This document shows, one piece after another, positions 11,808 to 24,140 of a stretch of 64,000 nt of DNA. Made by a program: the position numbers and the translations under genes. The stretch is taken from positions 1,240,001 to 1,304,000 of the forward strand of contig JANTUC010000011.1 of assembly GCA_026873275.1 (NCBI GenBank), given 5' to 3'. The notes below the pieces were generated by a model. It had not been told where the DNA came from. It made no database searches and worked only from the letters and a program-made list of their open reading frames with translations. Position 1 is the first letter of the stretch. Each line of letters opens with the position of its first letter. The DNA comes from Pseudopithomyces maydicus (lineage: Eukaryota; Ascomycota; Dothideomycetes; Pleosporales; Didymosphaeriaceae).

Positions 11808-12582
11808 ATGTCCGCCGTTCAGAGGTCAATTGGCTCGCGGCTGCTTTCTGCCAGCCTCCGCCCGTCCGCGACAAGGGCCATCGCTCCCAAATACCGCACA
11901 TACGCGACCAGCTCCAACGAGCCCGAGCCCAAGACCAGCTCCAACGAAGCGCCCACCACGCCCCTCAACTCCGAGTCGGTCCAGGACAGACAGGAAAATG
12001 CAGCTGAAGGCATGCGCCACAAGCCGGACTACAACGTGGCTGTCGACTACCGCACCTCGTATGTGTCCCAGAAAGAGCAACCACAATGGCACACCTAACC
12101 TTGCTTATAGCAACTTCTCTCCCATTCCGAAACGCGTTATGGATGGCAGCGAGCCTGGAGATAGCGTAGCTGCGGCTGTACTTTCCGGTGCGCCTATCGA
12201 TCTGCAGGCCAGGACAGTCCGGTATGTTGCTCGGGATTGGGCTTAGCAGGCGTAAGGCTAATGAGAGCGCAGTATCTACCGCCCCGCAAAGACCGCCACT
12301 CAGTCTGGAGACTGGCACTCACACCACTGGCTGATGGATTGGGACGTCCTCCCCAAGGGACACCGATGGGAGAACCCGCTTATGGGATGGCAATCGTCCG
12401 CAGACTTCATGCAGGGTCACCGAATACAGTTCAAGACGAAGGAGGACGCTATCAACTTTGCCAACAAGCAGGGTTACGAGTACTTTGTGCAGGAGCCCAA
12501 TGAGCGGAAGTTCGTACCTAAGGCTTACGCTAACAACTTCACGCACAGCCCCAAGAAATTGAAGATCATTCGATCGAAATAA
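11808..12582 (+). CDS. NADH:ubiquinone oxidoreductase NDUFS4-type subunit (complex I)
   Basis: Exons 11808-12058, 12111-12221 and 12273-12582 encode 223 aa. This is the accessory complex I subunit of the ETC_C1_NDUFA4 family (human NDUFS4, Neurospora 21 kDa subunit), which sits in the peripheral arm and helps assembly. The N-terminus (SIGSRLLSASLRPSATRAIAPKYRTYATSS) is a mitochondrial presequence. The domain begins at IPKRVMDGSEPGD, contains RTVRIYRPAKTATQSGDW, HHWLMDWDVLPKGHRWENPLMGW and ADFMQG, and ends in the basic tail SPKKLKIIRSK. Both introns (52 and 51 nt) are GT-AG, and the codon phases agree. The length is normal for the family. It is divergent from ATP17. Confidence 0.93.
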
Positions 12583-13226
12583 ATGGGAGGCTCGATAGTC
12601 ATTGTAGGAATGGCAATGTACATACATATCCAAGAATTCTTCCATTTTTACGTATCGTATGTGCCCATGTGCCCAAGACCCTTTACACATGCGTGTCTGC
12701 CAGTTTGGTGTCACTATCACATGCGCTTGTTGAGCTCTGCAGTGCGCCTGTATGTTCGTTCTCAAACACTATTGCAAAGCCCTGAGATGGCCTCGTTTGC
12801 TTTATGTATGTTTGGTATAGCTAACCTCTGTGGCCCCGACATTATCGAGTGCAATGTCGAGGGAGGCAGTCAATCCATTAAGACCATGGAGCATTTTAAC
12901 TAAACAACTAGTCCCCGATAGAAATTGCACATACATTGGATGTAGAATCAGTTACTGAGGTTGCGGGCTTCAAGCTCTTTGGTGACCAAGTCGTTCTTTC
13001 CTTGCCCAGTCCCATTCTCGTCAGGTGACAGCGCGTACCTTCTTGCTCATGAACCAGCGTTTGCTTCGCTCCTTGTGATTAGGATGCTTCCGAGGTTCAC
13101 CTGAATTAGAATGCTTCCACCGAGCGCGCGTCACCCAGTACCGAGCGTCACCCAGTAGCGAGCGCAAACGCTTACAGCCTTCACGGGAGTTTTCAACCTA
13201 GGCTACCTACCCAAATCTCTCCCGCT
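12583..13226. other. Intergenic region
   Basis: About 640 bp holding the 3' UTR of the NDUFS4-type gene and the upstream region of the next gene. A short imperfect repeat (GTCACCCAGTA, then GAGCG) occurs twice at about 13129-13165. No gene is seen. Confidence 0.5.
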
Positions 13227-14798
13227 ATGCCACCTTTTCTTAGCGACTACGACGAGGATTTCTTCCCTGACACTCCCAAGTGCACAACACCTGCTTCAAA
13301 ACTCAGGGTATTCCGACCGGACCCACGACTTAAAAAGGTCTGACTTCTTCTAGGATCAGTCACAGTTGCCGCAGTCGCACACACGGCACGCCACCAGTGT
13401 GCCTACAGAAGAAGCAGAAAGCTGCCTCAAGTGTACACCAGTAGTAAGTATAGAGCTGCAGTTTGGAACCCGACTACTGTCACTCCTCGCACCAACCAAG
13501 GCGGAAGAGCACACTTACATACTGCTCAGGCACTTCCAAGAAAGCGGAAGCGTCGTGGCCTGCTCAGCGGCTTAGACATGAACAACATCATCGAGAAAGA
13601 GACTGTCGGAATGACTGGAGGTACGACCGAAGGCTCTATGCCCACGTCGTCCGCTCCGACCCCTTCAAAGAGGACTCGCGGCCATTCCAATAGCACGCGT
13701 GCCCTTCAATACAATGGTAAGTACCATCCGTTGGATGAGATCCTTCGGCCATCCCAGGCTGCGAAATTTCGGGCGGAACATGGCTTGAACAAATGTGAAG
13801 ACAGCGACTCGGACGGCTTCAAGGATCAGGGTGACAAGGACTCCGACTACGATGTGGACGGGAAGCCACAGAAGAAGAAGAACAAGACGTCTGGCATGAC
13901 GGCGTTTTGCTATGGTCCTCGACGCTCCCCTCGCAAGGTCAATCGTAATGCCTTGTACAACACCAACGCGCATCCACAAGATCTAGACCTTGCTCAAATG
14001 GACGTCGACGGCACCATGGAGTACGCTACTGACGACGGCGACGACGACTGGGTCTCAATTGCCAGTGATATGCCGACTGAAAAGCTTGGAAAGCTTCTCA
14101 TCTCATCTGGCGATTCCTTTGTGGAGAAACTCGACGAGACCTACGCTATGGATAGTAGTGTCGCCGGAGAAGACGGCAACGAGCGTGTCATCCGTGATAT
14201 CGGGGGTAAGTGAAGAAGATCTATTGAATACTATTTAGAGTCGTTAGCGGATCTATACCCGTTCTTCTACCTCCTTTTGTACTCGCGGCAATGATCTGAC
14301 CAACAAACAGATACCGTCCTGGACGGTGATTGCTCTTCACCCTTCGATGCTACGTCTTCCTCTTCGGTCTCAATCGAGCAGACCCCATTCGTCATGTACG
14401 AGGAGCTGCTCGAGGATCAGCTGGCCAAGGAAGCCAACGCTCCGGGTCCATTGTACTATGAGCATGACGACAAGGAAAATATTCCACCTGAGCCAGTCAC
14501 TTCTCAGGCACTCTCCAACGATGCTACCGGTGCTCATCTTGAGCCAGCGGCAGAGCTCGATGCAATGGATGATATTCACGACTCATCCATGGGTCCCTAC
14601 GACTTCATGGATTCTTCCTCAATGTTCGGCGGTGCTACCTATGGTATTAGAGTTCCATTGGGAGTACTTCTTTCGATCGAGGCCCTCGAGCCCGAGTCCG
14701 GCCCTGTCGACGCACAGAACCCAGACCACGACTCGGACGATGACCTTGATCTTACCCATGATCACAACACCCAGAAAGACCATGAGGTTTTCGATTAA
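13227..14798 (+). CDS. Acidic, probably nuclear hypothetical protein
   Basis: Not recognised. Exons 13227-13337, 13398-14205 and 14311-14798 give 468 aa. The first intron (60 nt) has a weak GTCTGA donor. The second (105 nt) is canonical GTAAGT...ACAG. The start MPPFLSDYDEDFFPD at 13227 is chosen because the upstream frame is closed and it joins in phase to the long second exon. Features are a basic PRKRKRRG cluster suggesting a nuclear localisation signal, STPSKRTRG-like basic patches, alternating acidic tracts (EDSDSDGF, TDDGDDDW, SDDDLDL), and a DDKENIPPEP motif resembling a KEN box. The protein appears largely disordered. A chromatin or cell-cycle role would be speculation. Confidence 0.6.
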
Positions 14799-17327
14799 TT
14801 ACAACCCTCGGGACCGAGTAGAAGCCTTAGTGCGGAAAAGTAAGATGACTGGAACTATGTATGGAATCGTGATCTAACCCAACCTGATATAGGCATATAA
14901 TAACCCCGGGTCGCGGTCAAGAACTGCATTTACTACGGGGATCCTTTTGTTTTTCGCTATCGGCCATCGTTCGACGTTTGTTGATAGGACTGGGATGTCA
15001 CTTCGAGTGCGACTTGGTCCTTTTATCATGTCAAGAACGGCGCTCTACTGGCGAGGCTTTCAGGCTTCACAACCCTCACCTCACAGCATACTAATAATTT
15101 GTTGCATGCATGTTTTACGAATCCCCGCGAACAGTTGAAATGATACGAAGGTAATGTGTGGCAGTAGTTATGGTCTGTTGCTTAACATGGCTCGTATCAT
15201 GGTGGTGCTGTCTTTCGCGCCTATAGCTGTCGTTGTTGCGGGGTATTCTGTGTTTTCGAGATTCACTCGTTGAGGCACACCAATGTCGCAACAGTCTTGT
15301 ATGTTAATCAGAGGAAAATCTGCACATGTTTCAAAATCCGCTGGGAGCCTTATAGTTTTGCCCCCATCATCGATGTGTAACAAAAGCGATAGCCCCACTA
15401 CATACAGGTTCGACGATGCACGACATGAAACTGGGCACTCGCCTCACGACAGTGACAGCCGCCGCCTCCGCTCCGCTGCTCCGCACATCGTGAGAACACA
15501 AACGTCAAAGAATAGTAGGATTGAGATGCTGGTCCCAGCGTTACAGAGAAGCAACTCGCGAGGTAGTATTCCAAAAGTGGTGGTGATTTGCAGGGGCGCA
15601 CAGTCGAGACTGGAGGCTCAGCGACCTAGCGCTCGGAAATAGGCACGATCTGCTTTCGGAGCGAAGCCAGAAAGCTTGGTGTGACTGCATGCACAACGCC
15701 CCTGCTACCCTGCGCAGGAACCATATCCGCTTCGGACGGCATCGCTTTCGAGGGGGAGATTAGTGAGGCTGACCAAAAGGACAGTGGCGTGTTAGATGGC
15801 TTTGGACATGGGCTGGATGAGGGCACATCGCTATCGATGCAGCTAGATACTGACTGCACAGCTACTGTGGACAAATGGGCGGACGGAGCGACCAGTAAGA
15901 CAATGGCACGATGTCACTTTCAGACCTGGGGTCATACTCCAACGATGGCGACGGGCTGGCCCAAAGATACAGTTTGCGAGATTAAAAGTCGTGACGACGG
16001 CTGTGGCCTCCTATAGCAACGCCAGAATTCCAAGTCGCAGTGGGCACGAGACATGCTGGATCGTTCCAGATGCCACGATCAGCATGTCGCGATGCAGGTT
16101 CTCTGGCCCCATCGCCGACATGTCTGGGTACGTGTGGCATGCTGGCAGCGGCGCTCGAGGAGCGCACACCTGCGTGATGCGCGTGCGGTCACGGCCGCGA
16201 CCTTCCGCTTCGCTGCTCTGCATGCGTCCAGGCCCTACATGCACTATCCAATTCGATAGTCAGAGCCAGAGGGAAAAGAAAAAGGCGGATTGGTGTTGTT
16301 TCTCGTGGACTGGTCCTGCTACTCGTATAGTCACACTATCTCCGAATGGGCACCCGCCGGCAATTCTTGCACGCGACTGCAGCCCCCGCACAATCATGTT
16401 TCTCGCTAGACACAGCAATTTGTCTCTCGGCCTGGACTCCGCCCGCGTGCAGATGCGCGTCGGTCCGAAAATCGCACCTCTGCAGGTGTGCGCAGAAGGG
16501 GACCTCATGAGCTAGAGAACGTGTTGAGGCGCGGAGAAGAAGTCAGGCGGAGCATGGCGAAGAAGGAAGGCGGATGGATGGGCACGCTACTTACCTGCCT
16601 ACCTACCTACCTGCTGTCAAGCCGTATCCGACGGACCCATGCCCATGCACATGGTCGGCTATCCGTTCTGCATTTAATTTCTACGACAAGAAGGTAACAT
16701 AGTGGATCCTGTCCGTGCGACGAGCGCGAGTCGGAGCCCTCCTGTAACGCCGTTCGGTGCCCTCGGCGACATATCGAACGTTTCGACTGGTCAGACAACC
16801 CTTCCAACACCATGTTTCCCACAATGATAGTCGCAACGCATCTTGTTTGTGAATGCCCCCAGGCACCAGCATACGGTTTCCCATGCTGCCATGATGGATC
16901 TGGCGCCGTTCCTGAAAGTTTCTGTAAGGCATACCGGGGCTTCTTGCAAAATGCTACCGGGGTTCGTGATATATAATAAGTGTGTTGTCTGGAACCGGAG
17001 ATGGGATCATGGGTGTGGCTCTCATAACCAAGCTTTCAAATCACCTGCAGCCTATTTGGATCCTTGCTCTTCTCGTGGCTTTTCCCCATTCATATACATC
17101 CCTGCTATTTCCATTCATCCCTCTTCGAACCGCGGTCACGGGTACGGTCTTCTCAACAGCTATCGATACTTCACCTGCCAGCCCTGTAAAAGCCTTAATC
17201 CCGCACTCTGGATCGACATAAGTACGACGGTTATTCCGGATCGACATTGTAGCCAGATTGAAACCGCTTTTTCCACTTTGGCATATTTTGCCTAGAACTT
17301 CTTCAGATCACACTGCCACACCAAATC
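14799..17327. other. 2.5-kb gene-poor region
   Basis: No convincing gene. Open frames such as 15681-16016 (+) and 15626-15874 (-) lack recognisable motifs, clean splice partners or a domain. The last 300 bp, with a TGATATATAATAAG stretch near 16968, may belong to the promoter of the SGNH esterase gene. No RNA gene or transposon terminal repeat is seen. Confidence 0.45.
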
Positions 17328-18383
17328 ATGGTCCGCAGCACAATATTCACATTGGCCCTTGGGCTTCTCAGCTTTGCTTTGATGAGCATAGCTGCCCCGC
17401 TGGATACACGGCAAGATCCAGGGGATTCAGAAGACCTTGGAGACAAGGTGAAGATAATGCCCTTCGGTGCATCAATCGTCGAAATCGTAAGTTTGCTCTT
17501 CTCCTTCTCCTTTCCTTCTCCTTCAGCCGGATCGCAAACACATGAAAACTCCGTCCGAAGAAAAAAGAGATGGGATGTCCTAGGTTCCGGTTATCTGGCG
17601 GGGTGCCACTCACCAGCCCACCACTCCGACCCATAAAGTTTCCACCCACACCGACCACCGATCTCACCCCCTTAACATCAAATCCCTCTTTCTCCCGACA
17701 CCCGTTCCCTCCGACCCATCTTCTAGCCAATCTAACACCCCCCAGACCTGCTGGCGCGCCTACCTCTGGCAAAAGCTCCAAGACGCCGGAATCACCAACA
17801 TCGACTTCGTCGGCTCGCACGCCACCCCCTCGGGAAACTGCACCCTCAACGGCAAAGCCGTCCCCTTCGACAAGGACAACGAAGGCCACTCCGGCGCCCG
17901 CGTGACTGACTATGCCAACAAGAACCAGCTACCTCCCTGGCTCTCGGCCGCAAAACCAGACATCATCCTCATGCACGTGGGCACCAACGACGCAGTGGCC
18001 AACATCTCGTCCGCCAACGTGATCGCCGCGTACGACAAGCTGCTGGGCCAGATGCGCGACTCGAATCCGCGGACCACGTTGATCGTGTCCAAGCTGATTC
18101 CCATCGATCCCAAGCTCTTCGGGCAGGCCGTGTCGGACAAGATCGTAGAGTACAACGGCGCGATGGACGGGTGGGTGAAGAAGGTGAACACGGCGGCGAG
18201 TCCCGTCGTGCTGGTTGACATGTTCACGGGCTTCGACGTTGCGACCATGACGCGGGAGGGGAGCACCCGAATGAGAAGGGGGATGTGTTTTTCGCGGAGA
18301 AGTTTTTCCCCGTGCTGAAAGATGAGATGGTTAGGGTTACGGTGGAGGATTTGATGAGGAGGTTGATGATGAGGTTTTTATAG
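17328..18383 (+). CDS. Secreted SGNH/GDSL-type esterase (frame broken near 3' end)
   Basis: Exons 17328-17486 and 17746-18383 with a long 259-nt intron; 265 aa when repaired. The N-terminus is a signal peptide (about residues 1-22) followed by a short DTRQ pro-region. SGNH hydrolase blocks are all present: block I PFGASIVE (catalytic Ser about 49), block II GHSGARV, block III HVGTND (Asn about 134) and block V HPNEKGD with the catalytic His. Related fungal enzymes are carbohydrate esterases (CE3-like) that deacetylate plant cell-wall polysaccharides. The exact substrate is unknown. The frame breaks at the G4 run 18258-18261. As sequenced, translation ends at 18318 without the His block. One added G restores HPNEKGDVFFAEKFFPVL and a stop at 18381-18383. 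Confidence 0.85.
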
Positions 18384-20337
18384 AGAGAGAGAGAAAGGAT
18401 GGGATTAGAAGTAGTTACGAATTATGACTTTTTCTATTGCTTTTCAAGATCTGCTTGAATGCGTGTTGGGGAGATCTTCATTCTTAGAGTTTTGTGTGGA
18501 GGAAGGTCGCTTTGATGACGTATCGGTTGCATGGTTTTGAGGGTTAGTGGTTTCTGGTTGATGGCTTTGGCCATATGACTTCATCATAGAGTTGGTTCAC
18601 GGGTTAGAAGGGACTGGTTGTTGTGGAATGGGATGAAATACCGGGCTATAGTCCTAAGTTGCATCTACGATGTTGTGTGATTATCCGCCGTTTTTTAACG
18701 CTGTTCTCGTTTCTTCATGCCTCAACATGGACGTCCCTATGTTTGTGGCCCAGAAAATACATAACCGCGGTATCTTGTAGTGTAGGCGTCTTGACTTTTG
18801 CACATTTCTCTCTGAAGCATCTGCCTTCATCTCCACCCGGGACTAATACTATGATTGATTTCCTATCTTAGAAATTGTAGCTTGAGTTCGGTGTTCTTAC
18901 GGTTTATGAAATTGTTCGGGGAGGGGGTGACGAGCAAAAATAGACAGTTTTGAATATTGCTCTGTATGTGCTCAAACAGATTTTTCGACAACTACAGGAA
19001 AGAACAGAATTTACAGCGCAAATTCGAAAATATTTATGCTTCAAACAGTACGTGGTATGTTAGTGTCAATGTCGATGGCGGTGTCGACGTCTGTCACGGT
19101 CAATTACGATGAAACGAAAGCTGAATCCCCGTAATCTATCCTAGAAAATTGTTAGTCGGGCATACTGTAACTGATACAAATTAAGAGCTGGTATGAAAAT
19201 ACCAATGTCATCTAGCGAGCAGTTGCACCTTCCCATATACATCTGGGTACCTGGGGCACCTGCACCTGCAAGCGTATGACCACGTGATTATAGGAGCTCC
19301 AGGGCTGCAGTTCCAGGGCTCCAGTTCCAGGGCTACAACGATGTACGAGACATTGAAGTTCCGATGAATAAGGGGGAAATTTGCCAAAGACACGGGAATA
19401 ACCTCGGAGATGCTCGACTCAGAAAGAATGTAAACTACAGGGCTGAGCTAGTTTAGGTCGACTGTCAGCATCGCACCTGCAACACCTACATGCCCAGGTG
19501 CTGCCACCTGCACCTGCACCTACCAAGCAACCCTCGTCACAGCTCGTCATGGTCTGTCACGTCATACAGCGAGTCAGATATCCACCGAGCTATTCCTCAG
19601 AGTGACTCGCGAATATACGAATGCGAAAGAGAGAGAGTTCAGTGCACCTGGTGTCGTTATTCTGAAGCACACTAAGTCTCGAAAGGGGAGGGAACAACAG
19701 CCTGCGAGTACTGTACTTAGGTTGAACAGTGCACGTACAGTAGTACTAGTTCGTTCGAAATCACCGGTGGGTACGCAATATGTATGTATGTAGACGACCA
19801 ATTTTGGGACGAAATCATGTAATTACAATTCTCTTATATGGTAATGATTCGTGATTCAGCACGATGGTCACACAAAATAACCCTGCAAGGTATGTATGTA
19901 GCCGCGGCCGAAAACAAATGACACATCGGCTATACATGGCCCGAATACTAATCGAATCATGTAGTGTTGTAGACAAAGCGAGCGGCTGCACCGAACGATA
20001 CATGCGTACATACATACATGGCCTATAATGAATCCAGTACGGTACTCGTAATCCCAACGAAAGTCGCAAAAAAGGGTATGTGAGAGAATATTTTTGTTTT
20101 CAGGGCTTGTTTGAACAATGCGATATGCCGTGCCTGAAATATGGAGCCCGAGAATGCAAGGTGAGGGTGTCATGTGCTGCATAAAGGTCGTAGTAAAGAT
20201 GCTCTCCTTGCCCAATGCTCCCCCTTCCATGTCCGTGAACGCCAGCCTTCCTAGGCGAGTGAGAGAGATAGAGAGAGATAAGTCGCTTGAACGCAAAATG
20301 TGACAGTAAGGAAATGGAGAACGCGAGAGGGTTGTCC
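18384..20337. other. Intergenic region, 2 kb, convergent genes
   Basis: Located between the 3' ends of the SGNH esterase (+) and the coiled acidic protein (-). It is moderately AT-rich from about 18900. A 14-bp tandem repeat lies at 19299-19337, and TGCACCTGCACCT-type runs occur near 19255 and 19500. Runs of TACA/TGTA occur around 19780 and 20005. No coding or RNA gene is supported. Confidence 0.45.
19299..19337. repeat. 14-bp tandem repeat, about 2.7 copies
   Basis: The unit CCAGGGCTSCAGTT is repeated head to tail with one variable base, in an intergenic region. Confidence 0.8.
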
Positions 20338-21315
20338 CTACACGCGCGAGGTCAGCCGTATCGGGGGCATGACGAAGTTCAGGTCTGCGTCGTCGTCTTC
20401 TTCGTCGTCGATTTCGATGTCGACAATCTTGGAGTTGGGGTTGTAGATAGGGATCGCAGGCGGGATGACGGCGGGCATCATTTTCTTGTCGACGTCTGGT
20501 AGCAGAACCGTGCTTCGCTTCTCAGGCCGTGACTCCTGGTTTGCTGCTTCTCGTTGTTCCCTCTCGTTGGCGACGAGCTTCTGTGCGGCATAGCGTGCGA
20601 CCTCTGATTTGGCGATCTCGGCAACCTCGCTGAAGTGCCTGCGGACGCCCTCGAGCTCCTTCCGGCAGTCGCCCTCGCGTAATGACTGGTGAGCAGCCCT
20701 CTCGCACAAAGCTTGTGCTTCTTCGAGAGCTTTGTCCGCGGCATCGAAGCGTTCGACGGGCGTGCCGGTCGTCTCGACCATGCGTAGTGGGCGGAAGCCG
20801 CCGCGGTGGCGGTATCCGATCTTGGACAGTATCGCGTTGCTGTCATCGTCGTCGTCGTCATCGTCGTCAGCAGCGAGTGCTGCCATGGCCTCCATCTTGG
20901 CGGACATTTTTGCTTTGCGTAGCATATTCCGTCCGGTGCCGATCATGCGCACCAGTTGCTCAAAAGCAGTCTGTATCTGGCCATCGTAGGTCACGACGAT
21001 CATGGTCCGCGAGCGCAGCTTAGAGGGCCCCGACTGGCGGCCGGACGACAGCGAGGGCTCCTTGCGTTTTCGGGACACGGGCTCGCTGTTGTGCGCTTCG
21101 GTCTGGGCAGGTGCGAGGTCCTCTCGTATGGCGTCGAGGTCTCGTATTGACTCCATGGAGCCTGTTCTCTTCTTGAAGGGCAGCGAGCGCGAGACGGGAA
21201 TCTTGGACAGCTCGCTCTGCAAGGCGACGATCTTCTGCTCGATTTCGGCAACGTTGCCGAGCCATTGCGGGATGTTCTCGTGGAGGAACGAGAAGGCCTT
21301 CTCGATTTCGCTCAT
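20338..21315 (-). CDS. Conserved fungal coiled, acidic protein, unknown function
   Basis: Single exon of 325 aa starting at ATG 21315. The frame stays open upstream to 21681, but that extension is proline-rich and reads like leader. The protein starts MSEIEKAFSFLHENIPQWLG, then has an IEQKIVALQSELSKI coiled segment, a basic SRKRKEPSLS patch, a RSRTMIVVTYDGQIQTAFEQLVRMIGTGRNMLRKAKM helical block, a run of nine Asp, a helical KALEEAQALCERAA segment and an acidic EIDDEEDDDADLNF motif near the C-terminus. The layout suggests a nuclear structural or regulatory protein. I do not recognise the family. Confidence 0.72.
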   Translation of the reverse strand: MSEIEKAFSFLHENIPQWLGNVAEIEQKIVALQSELSKIPVSRSLPFKKRTGSMESIRDLDAIREDLAPAQTEAHNSEPVSRKRKEPSLSSGRQSGPSKLRSRTMIVVTYDGQIQTAFEQLVRMIGTGRNMLRKAKMSAKMEAMAALAADDDDDDDDDSNAILSKIGYRHRGGFRPLRMVETTGTPVERFDAADKALEEAQALCERAAHQSLREGDCRKELEGVRRHFSEVAEIAKSEVARYAAQKLVANEREQREAANQESRPEKRSTVLLPDVDKKMMPAVIPPAIPIYNPNSKIVDIEIDDEEDDDADLNFVMPPIRLTSRV

Positions 21316-23246
21316 GGCGGCGGTGTTGGGCGTGCTGGGCGGCGGTGGACGTGGTGCTGCGGACGCGGACACCCGCGGCGGGAGTGGGTTCGTCGGTACG
21401 GGTGGGCCGAGGGTGGAGTCAGCAACGGGCGTTCCTGGGGGGCCTCGGTGGATGTAGCGCCCGTGGTGAGCGCGGATCGGGCGTGGCAGCTGGCGAAGAG
21501 CAGGCAGGCTCGGTGTAGGTGCGGATGGGAGGGTAGGTAGGTACAGCAGGAACAGGGCAGGACGTATGTATGGCGGAGCTAGGCGGCCGGGGGATATGGG
21601 CAACTTAATAAGAGTCGGCGGGCAAGGGTGCAGGGCAACTGGGGGATCAACAGAGTAGCGCAGCTTGTCCGCTGCCGGCATGCGGGATTATGAAAGTGCA
21701 AGCCTGCAAGGTTAGCGGGCAGCTGCAGGTTCGACAGGGTGCAGGGACGCGGTGCTGTTCGAAATAACGGGCCCTAGGCAATGGTTCGTTTGCTTCGCCA
21801 GCCCCTGGCCATTTCGCTGCTGGCCCTGGGCCCTTGGGAGCAAAGCTGAAGCCTGAGCTTTCTTTCGAGAGAGAGAGAGTCATGGCCCACCCTCTGCGGC
21901 CCGCCGTACGATGGCACGGGTGGCGCCCGTTTCAACAGCCCCCGTGCTAGACGACGCCCACGGACGAACGCCCACAGCACCACCACATCCACCACCACCA
22001 GCGCTGCCCCAGAAGCAGCGGCGCTCGGGGGCAGGCCGACGGCGACGCACGTGGAGAGGCGCTGGGCGCTATGCAACAGGCTGGGCTTGCATGCCCTCGA
22101 GGCTCGTCGTCCATTATCTGCTGCCGTTCCCAGACGGCCTGCGGCTCGAGCGCCAGACAGAGCCAGCCAGGCCATGGATCCTTCACGGCTCTCTCCGTCC
22201 ACCAGGCGGATCCGCCGGACTTGAAGCGTCGGCCGGCGACCAGTTCTGAGCATCCGCGCAAACGGCGTCTGTCTGCCCAATCGCGGCACCCGACCGTCCG
22301 AGCCGCCTGCTCCCCAGCGTCGTCCTGGTTGTCTTGCGGTGAGCAGGCAATCTACCGTTGACACCAGTCCTCGCACTTGCAGATCGACCATCGCGAACCA
22401 TGCCCGTTTGCGAGCGAGCCAGCCTGGACAGCTGACTAGCATGCCGATCACCACAGGGTGCTCAAGAACACGTCAACCGAAACCTGGTCGGACTCGCTTT
22501 CACTCCCTCTCGCGCTGGCCTCCGCCTACCGTAGAGGCATGAACCGCCTGATACAAACCTGCAGCGCCCGCCCCTGCCGTCGCCCCGACGAGGGGCTACA
22601 AACTTCTCGTCTTGCCCAAACCGGCATTATCTCGTCGTAGCTATCACCATGGACACTTCTTCTGGGACACACGCACACGCTTCGGAAACTGCTCCGCACG
22701 TCCTCTGCGGCATCACGCGCCCAACGCGAGTGTGCCCAATGCGCGTCTGGGCCCCCTCATGGAGAGACTCGCCCTGCACGACAGAATTCACTTTTTGATT
22801 TGAACGCCGATTCCAATTCTTGTCCAGGCGGATAAATTTCTAACCATTGCTCCTGGACCAATGAGGCTAGCCGTTCCGCCGTTCCGCCAAGCTGCAGGCG
22901 TACCTTGCTTCGCGCGCCGAACGCGAGCATGCTGTGTTGAACATTGAGATGTGCAAAGTGCCAGTCGCCTGTCCAATTCATATTGCACATCTCGTAGAAA
23001 GCTCATGAAAGTTGAGAGTTGCGGCGTTCTGCTTTGTTCCAACGCTGTGAAGCTTCTCTCAATTGGGCAACTTGCTGTTGATAGATGACGACATCATAAA
23101 CTGGGGAAACTAAGCTCCAGGACATCACCACAATCATGAGTCACTAATACAGAGCAACAACTAACCACATCAATCTTCTTACGCTTCAAACAGACAACAT
23201 AGCTTCGCGAACCGCCCCTCGCCGCCTCGCGCGCCTCCTCTCTACA
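21316..23246. other. Divergent intergenic region, 1.9 kb
   Basis: This holds the upstream regions of the coiled acidic protein (-) and the FMN-binding protein (+). It is GC-rich and contains overlapping open frames on both strands (for example 21774-22454 minus) with no recognisable content. A short GA repeat lies at about 21867-21879. No gene is supported. Confidence 0.45.
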
Positions 23247-24140
23247 ATGTCGTCAACTGCACCCGACGCTTCGGCCCTCCCCAAGGCACCATGGAAGTCG
23301 CTGTTTAATCAGCACATATCCAAGATGGAATCACCCGAGTTTGTACTGGGCACAGTCGCAGCCGCCCCCCAGGGCTCAACTGTGCCATACGTGCCGCGTG
23401 TCCGCTATTGCATTTTTCGTGGTTTTTGGACCGAACTACCGGAGAATAAGCACAACGATGCCGAGCGAAACCCCAAGGTATACGAGAGCGATTGCCCTAC
23501 GTTTACGACCGATGTCAGGATGGAGAAGGTGGGCCAGCTGTTTGGTACAGGTGCCGGGCATGCCGAAATCAAGGAACAAACGCAAGGAAGTGGCGGCGGT
23601 GGTCCGGTGGAGGCGGTTTATTGGGTAAAAGAGACGGGCACACAGTGGCGTATCAAAGGAAAGGCTTACGTGGTTGGCAATGATATCGATGCGGACGAGA
23701 GTAGCAGTGGGGTCAGGACCGTCAAGAGTGAGGTCGGTAAGAGGATGCGAGTCCTTGATCAGGAGAAGGAGAAGGACTGGAGCTGGTCAAGAGAGCTGAC
23801 TGCTGCTTTTGGCAATCAATCTCCTAATATCAAAGGTACGTTCTATGCGTATGCCCAAGCATCGCTCGCGAAGCTCAAATCTTCAGGTTCATTCAAAGCG
23901 CCTCCTCCAGGCCGTCCCACGACCGAGCCGCACGACGACAAGAATCTCAAGCTAGGCGCCAAGGTAGATGACCTTCATGATGGAACCGCGCGCCAGAACT
24001 TTCGTCTTGTCATTATCATCCCGGACTCGGTAGAGCAGACCGACCTTAGTGACCCGGAGAAGGGGCGCCGCTATCTGTACACGTTTGACGAGAGCGCGCG
24101 GGCGAATGCTGGCTGGCGAACAGAGGAGCTGTGGCCTTAA
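23247..24140 (+). CDS. Alr4036-type pyridoxamine 5'-phosphate oxidase-like FMN-binding protein
   Basis: Single exon, 297 aa. The sequence matches fungal proteins with the Pyridox_oxase_2 (Alr4036 family) split-barrel FMN-binding domain. Visible family features are APWKSLFNQHISKMESPEF at the start, YVPRVRYCIFRGFW, the FTTDVRMEKV strand, VEAVYWVKETGTQWRIKGKAYVVG and the C-terminal FRLVIIIPDSVEQTDL...RRYLYTF block. The family is predicted to bind FMN, but the reaction in fungi is not established, so a pyridoxine salvage role should not be assumed. No signal peptide is seen, and it is probably cytosolic. Start context (cctctctacaATGTC) and CT-rich leader agree with 23247. Confidence 0.88.
   Translation: MSSTAPDASALPKAPWKSLFNQHISKMESPEFVLGTVAAAPQGSTVPYVPRVRYCIFRGFWTELPENKHNDAERNPKVYESDCPTFTTDVRMEKVGQLFGTGAGHAEIKEQTQGSGGGGPVEAVYWVKETGTQWRIKGKAYVVGNDIDADESSSGVRTVKSEVGKRMRVLDQEKEKDWSWSRELTAAFGNQSPNIKGTFYAYAQASLAKLKSSGSFKAPPPGRPTTEPHDDKNLKLGAKVDDLHDGTARQNFRLVIIIPDSVEQTDLSDPEKGRRYLYTFDESARANAGWRTEELWP

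Noticed and set aside
15626..16016. Possible small gene on either strand
   Set aside because: Frames on both strands are similarly open, with no motif, no splice partner and no leader-like sequence.
21774..22454. 226-codon minus-strand frame between divergent genes
   Set aside because: GC-rich with no domain; opposite-strand frames of similar length overlap it.
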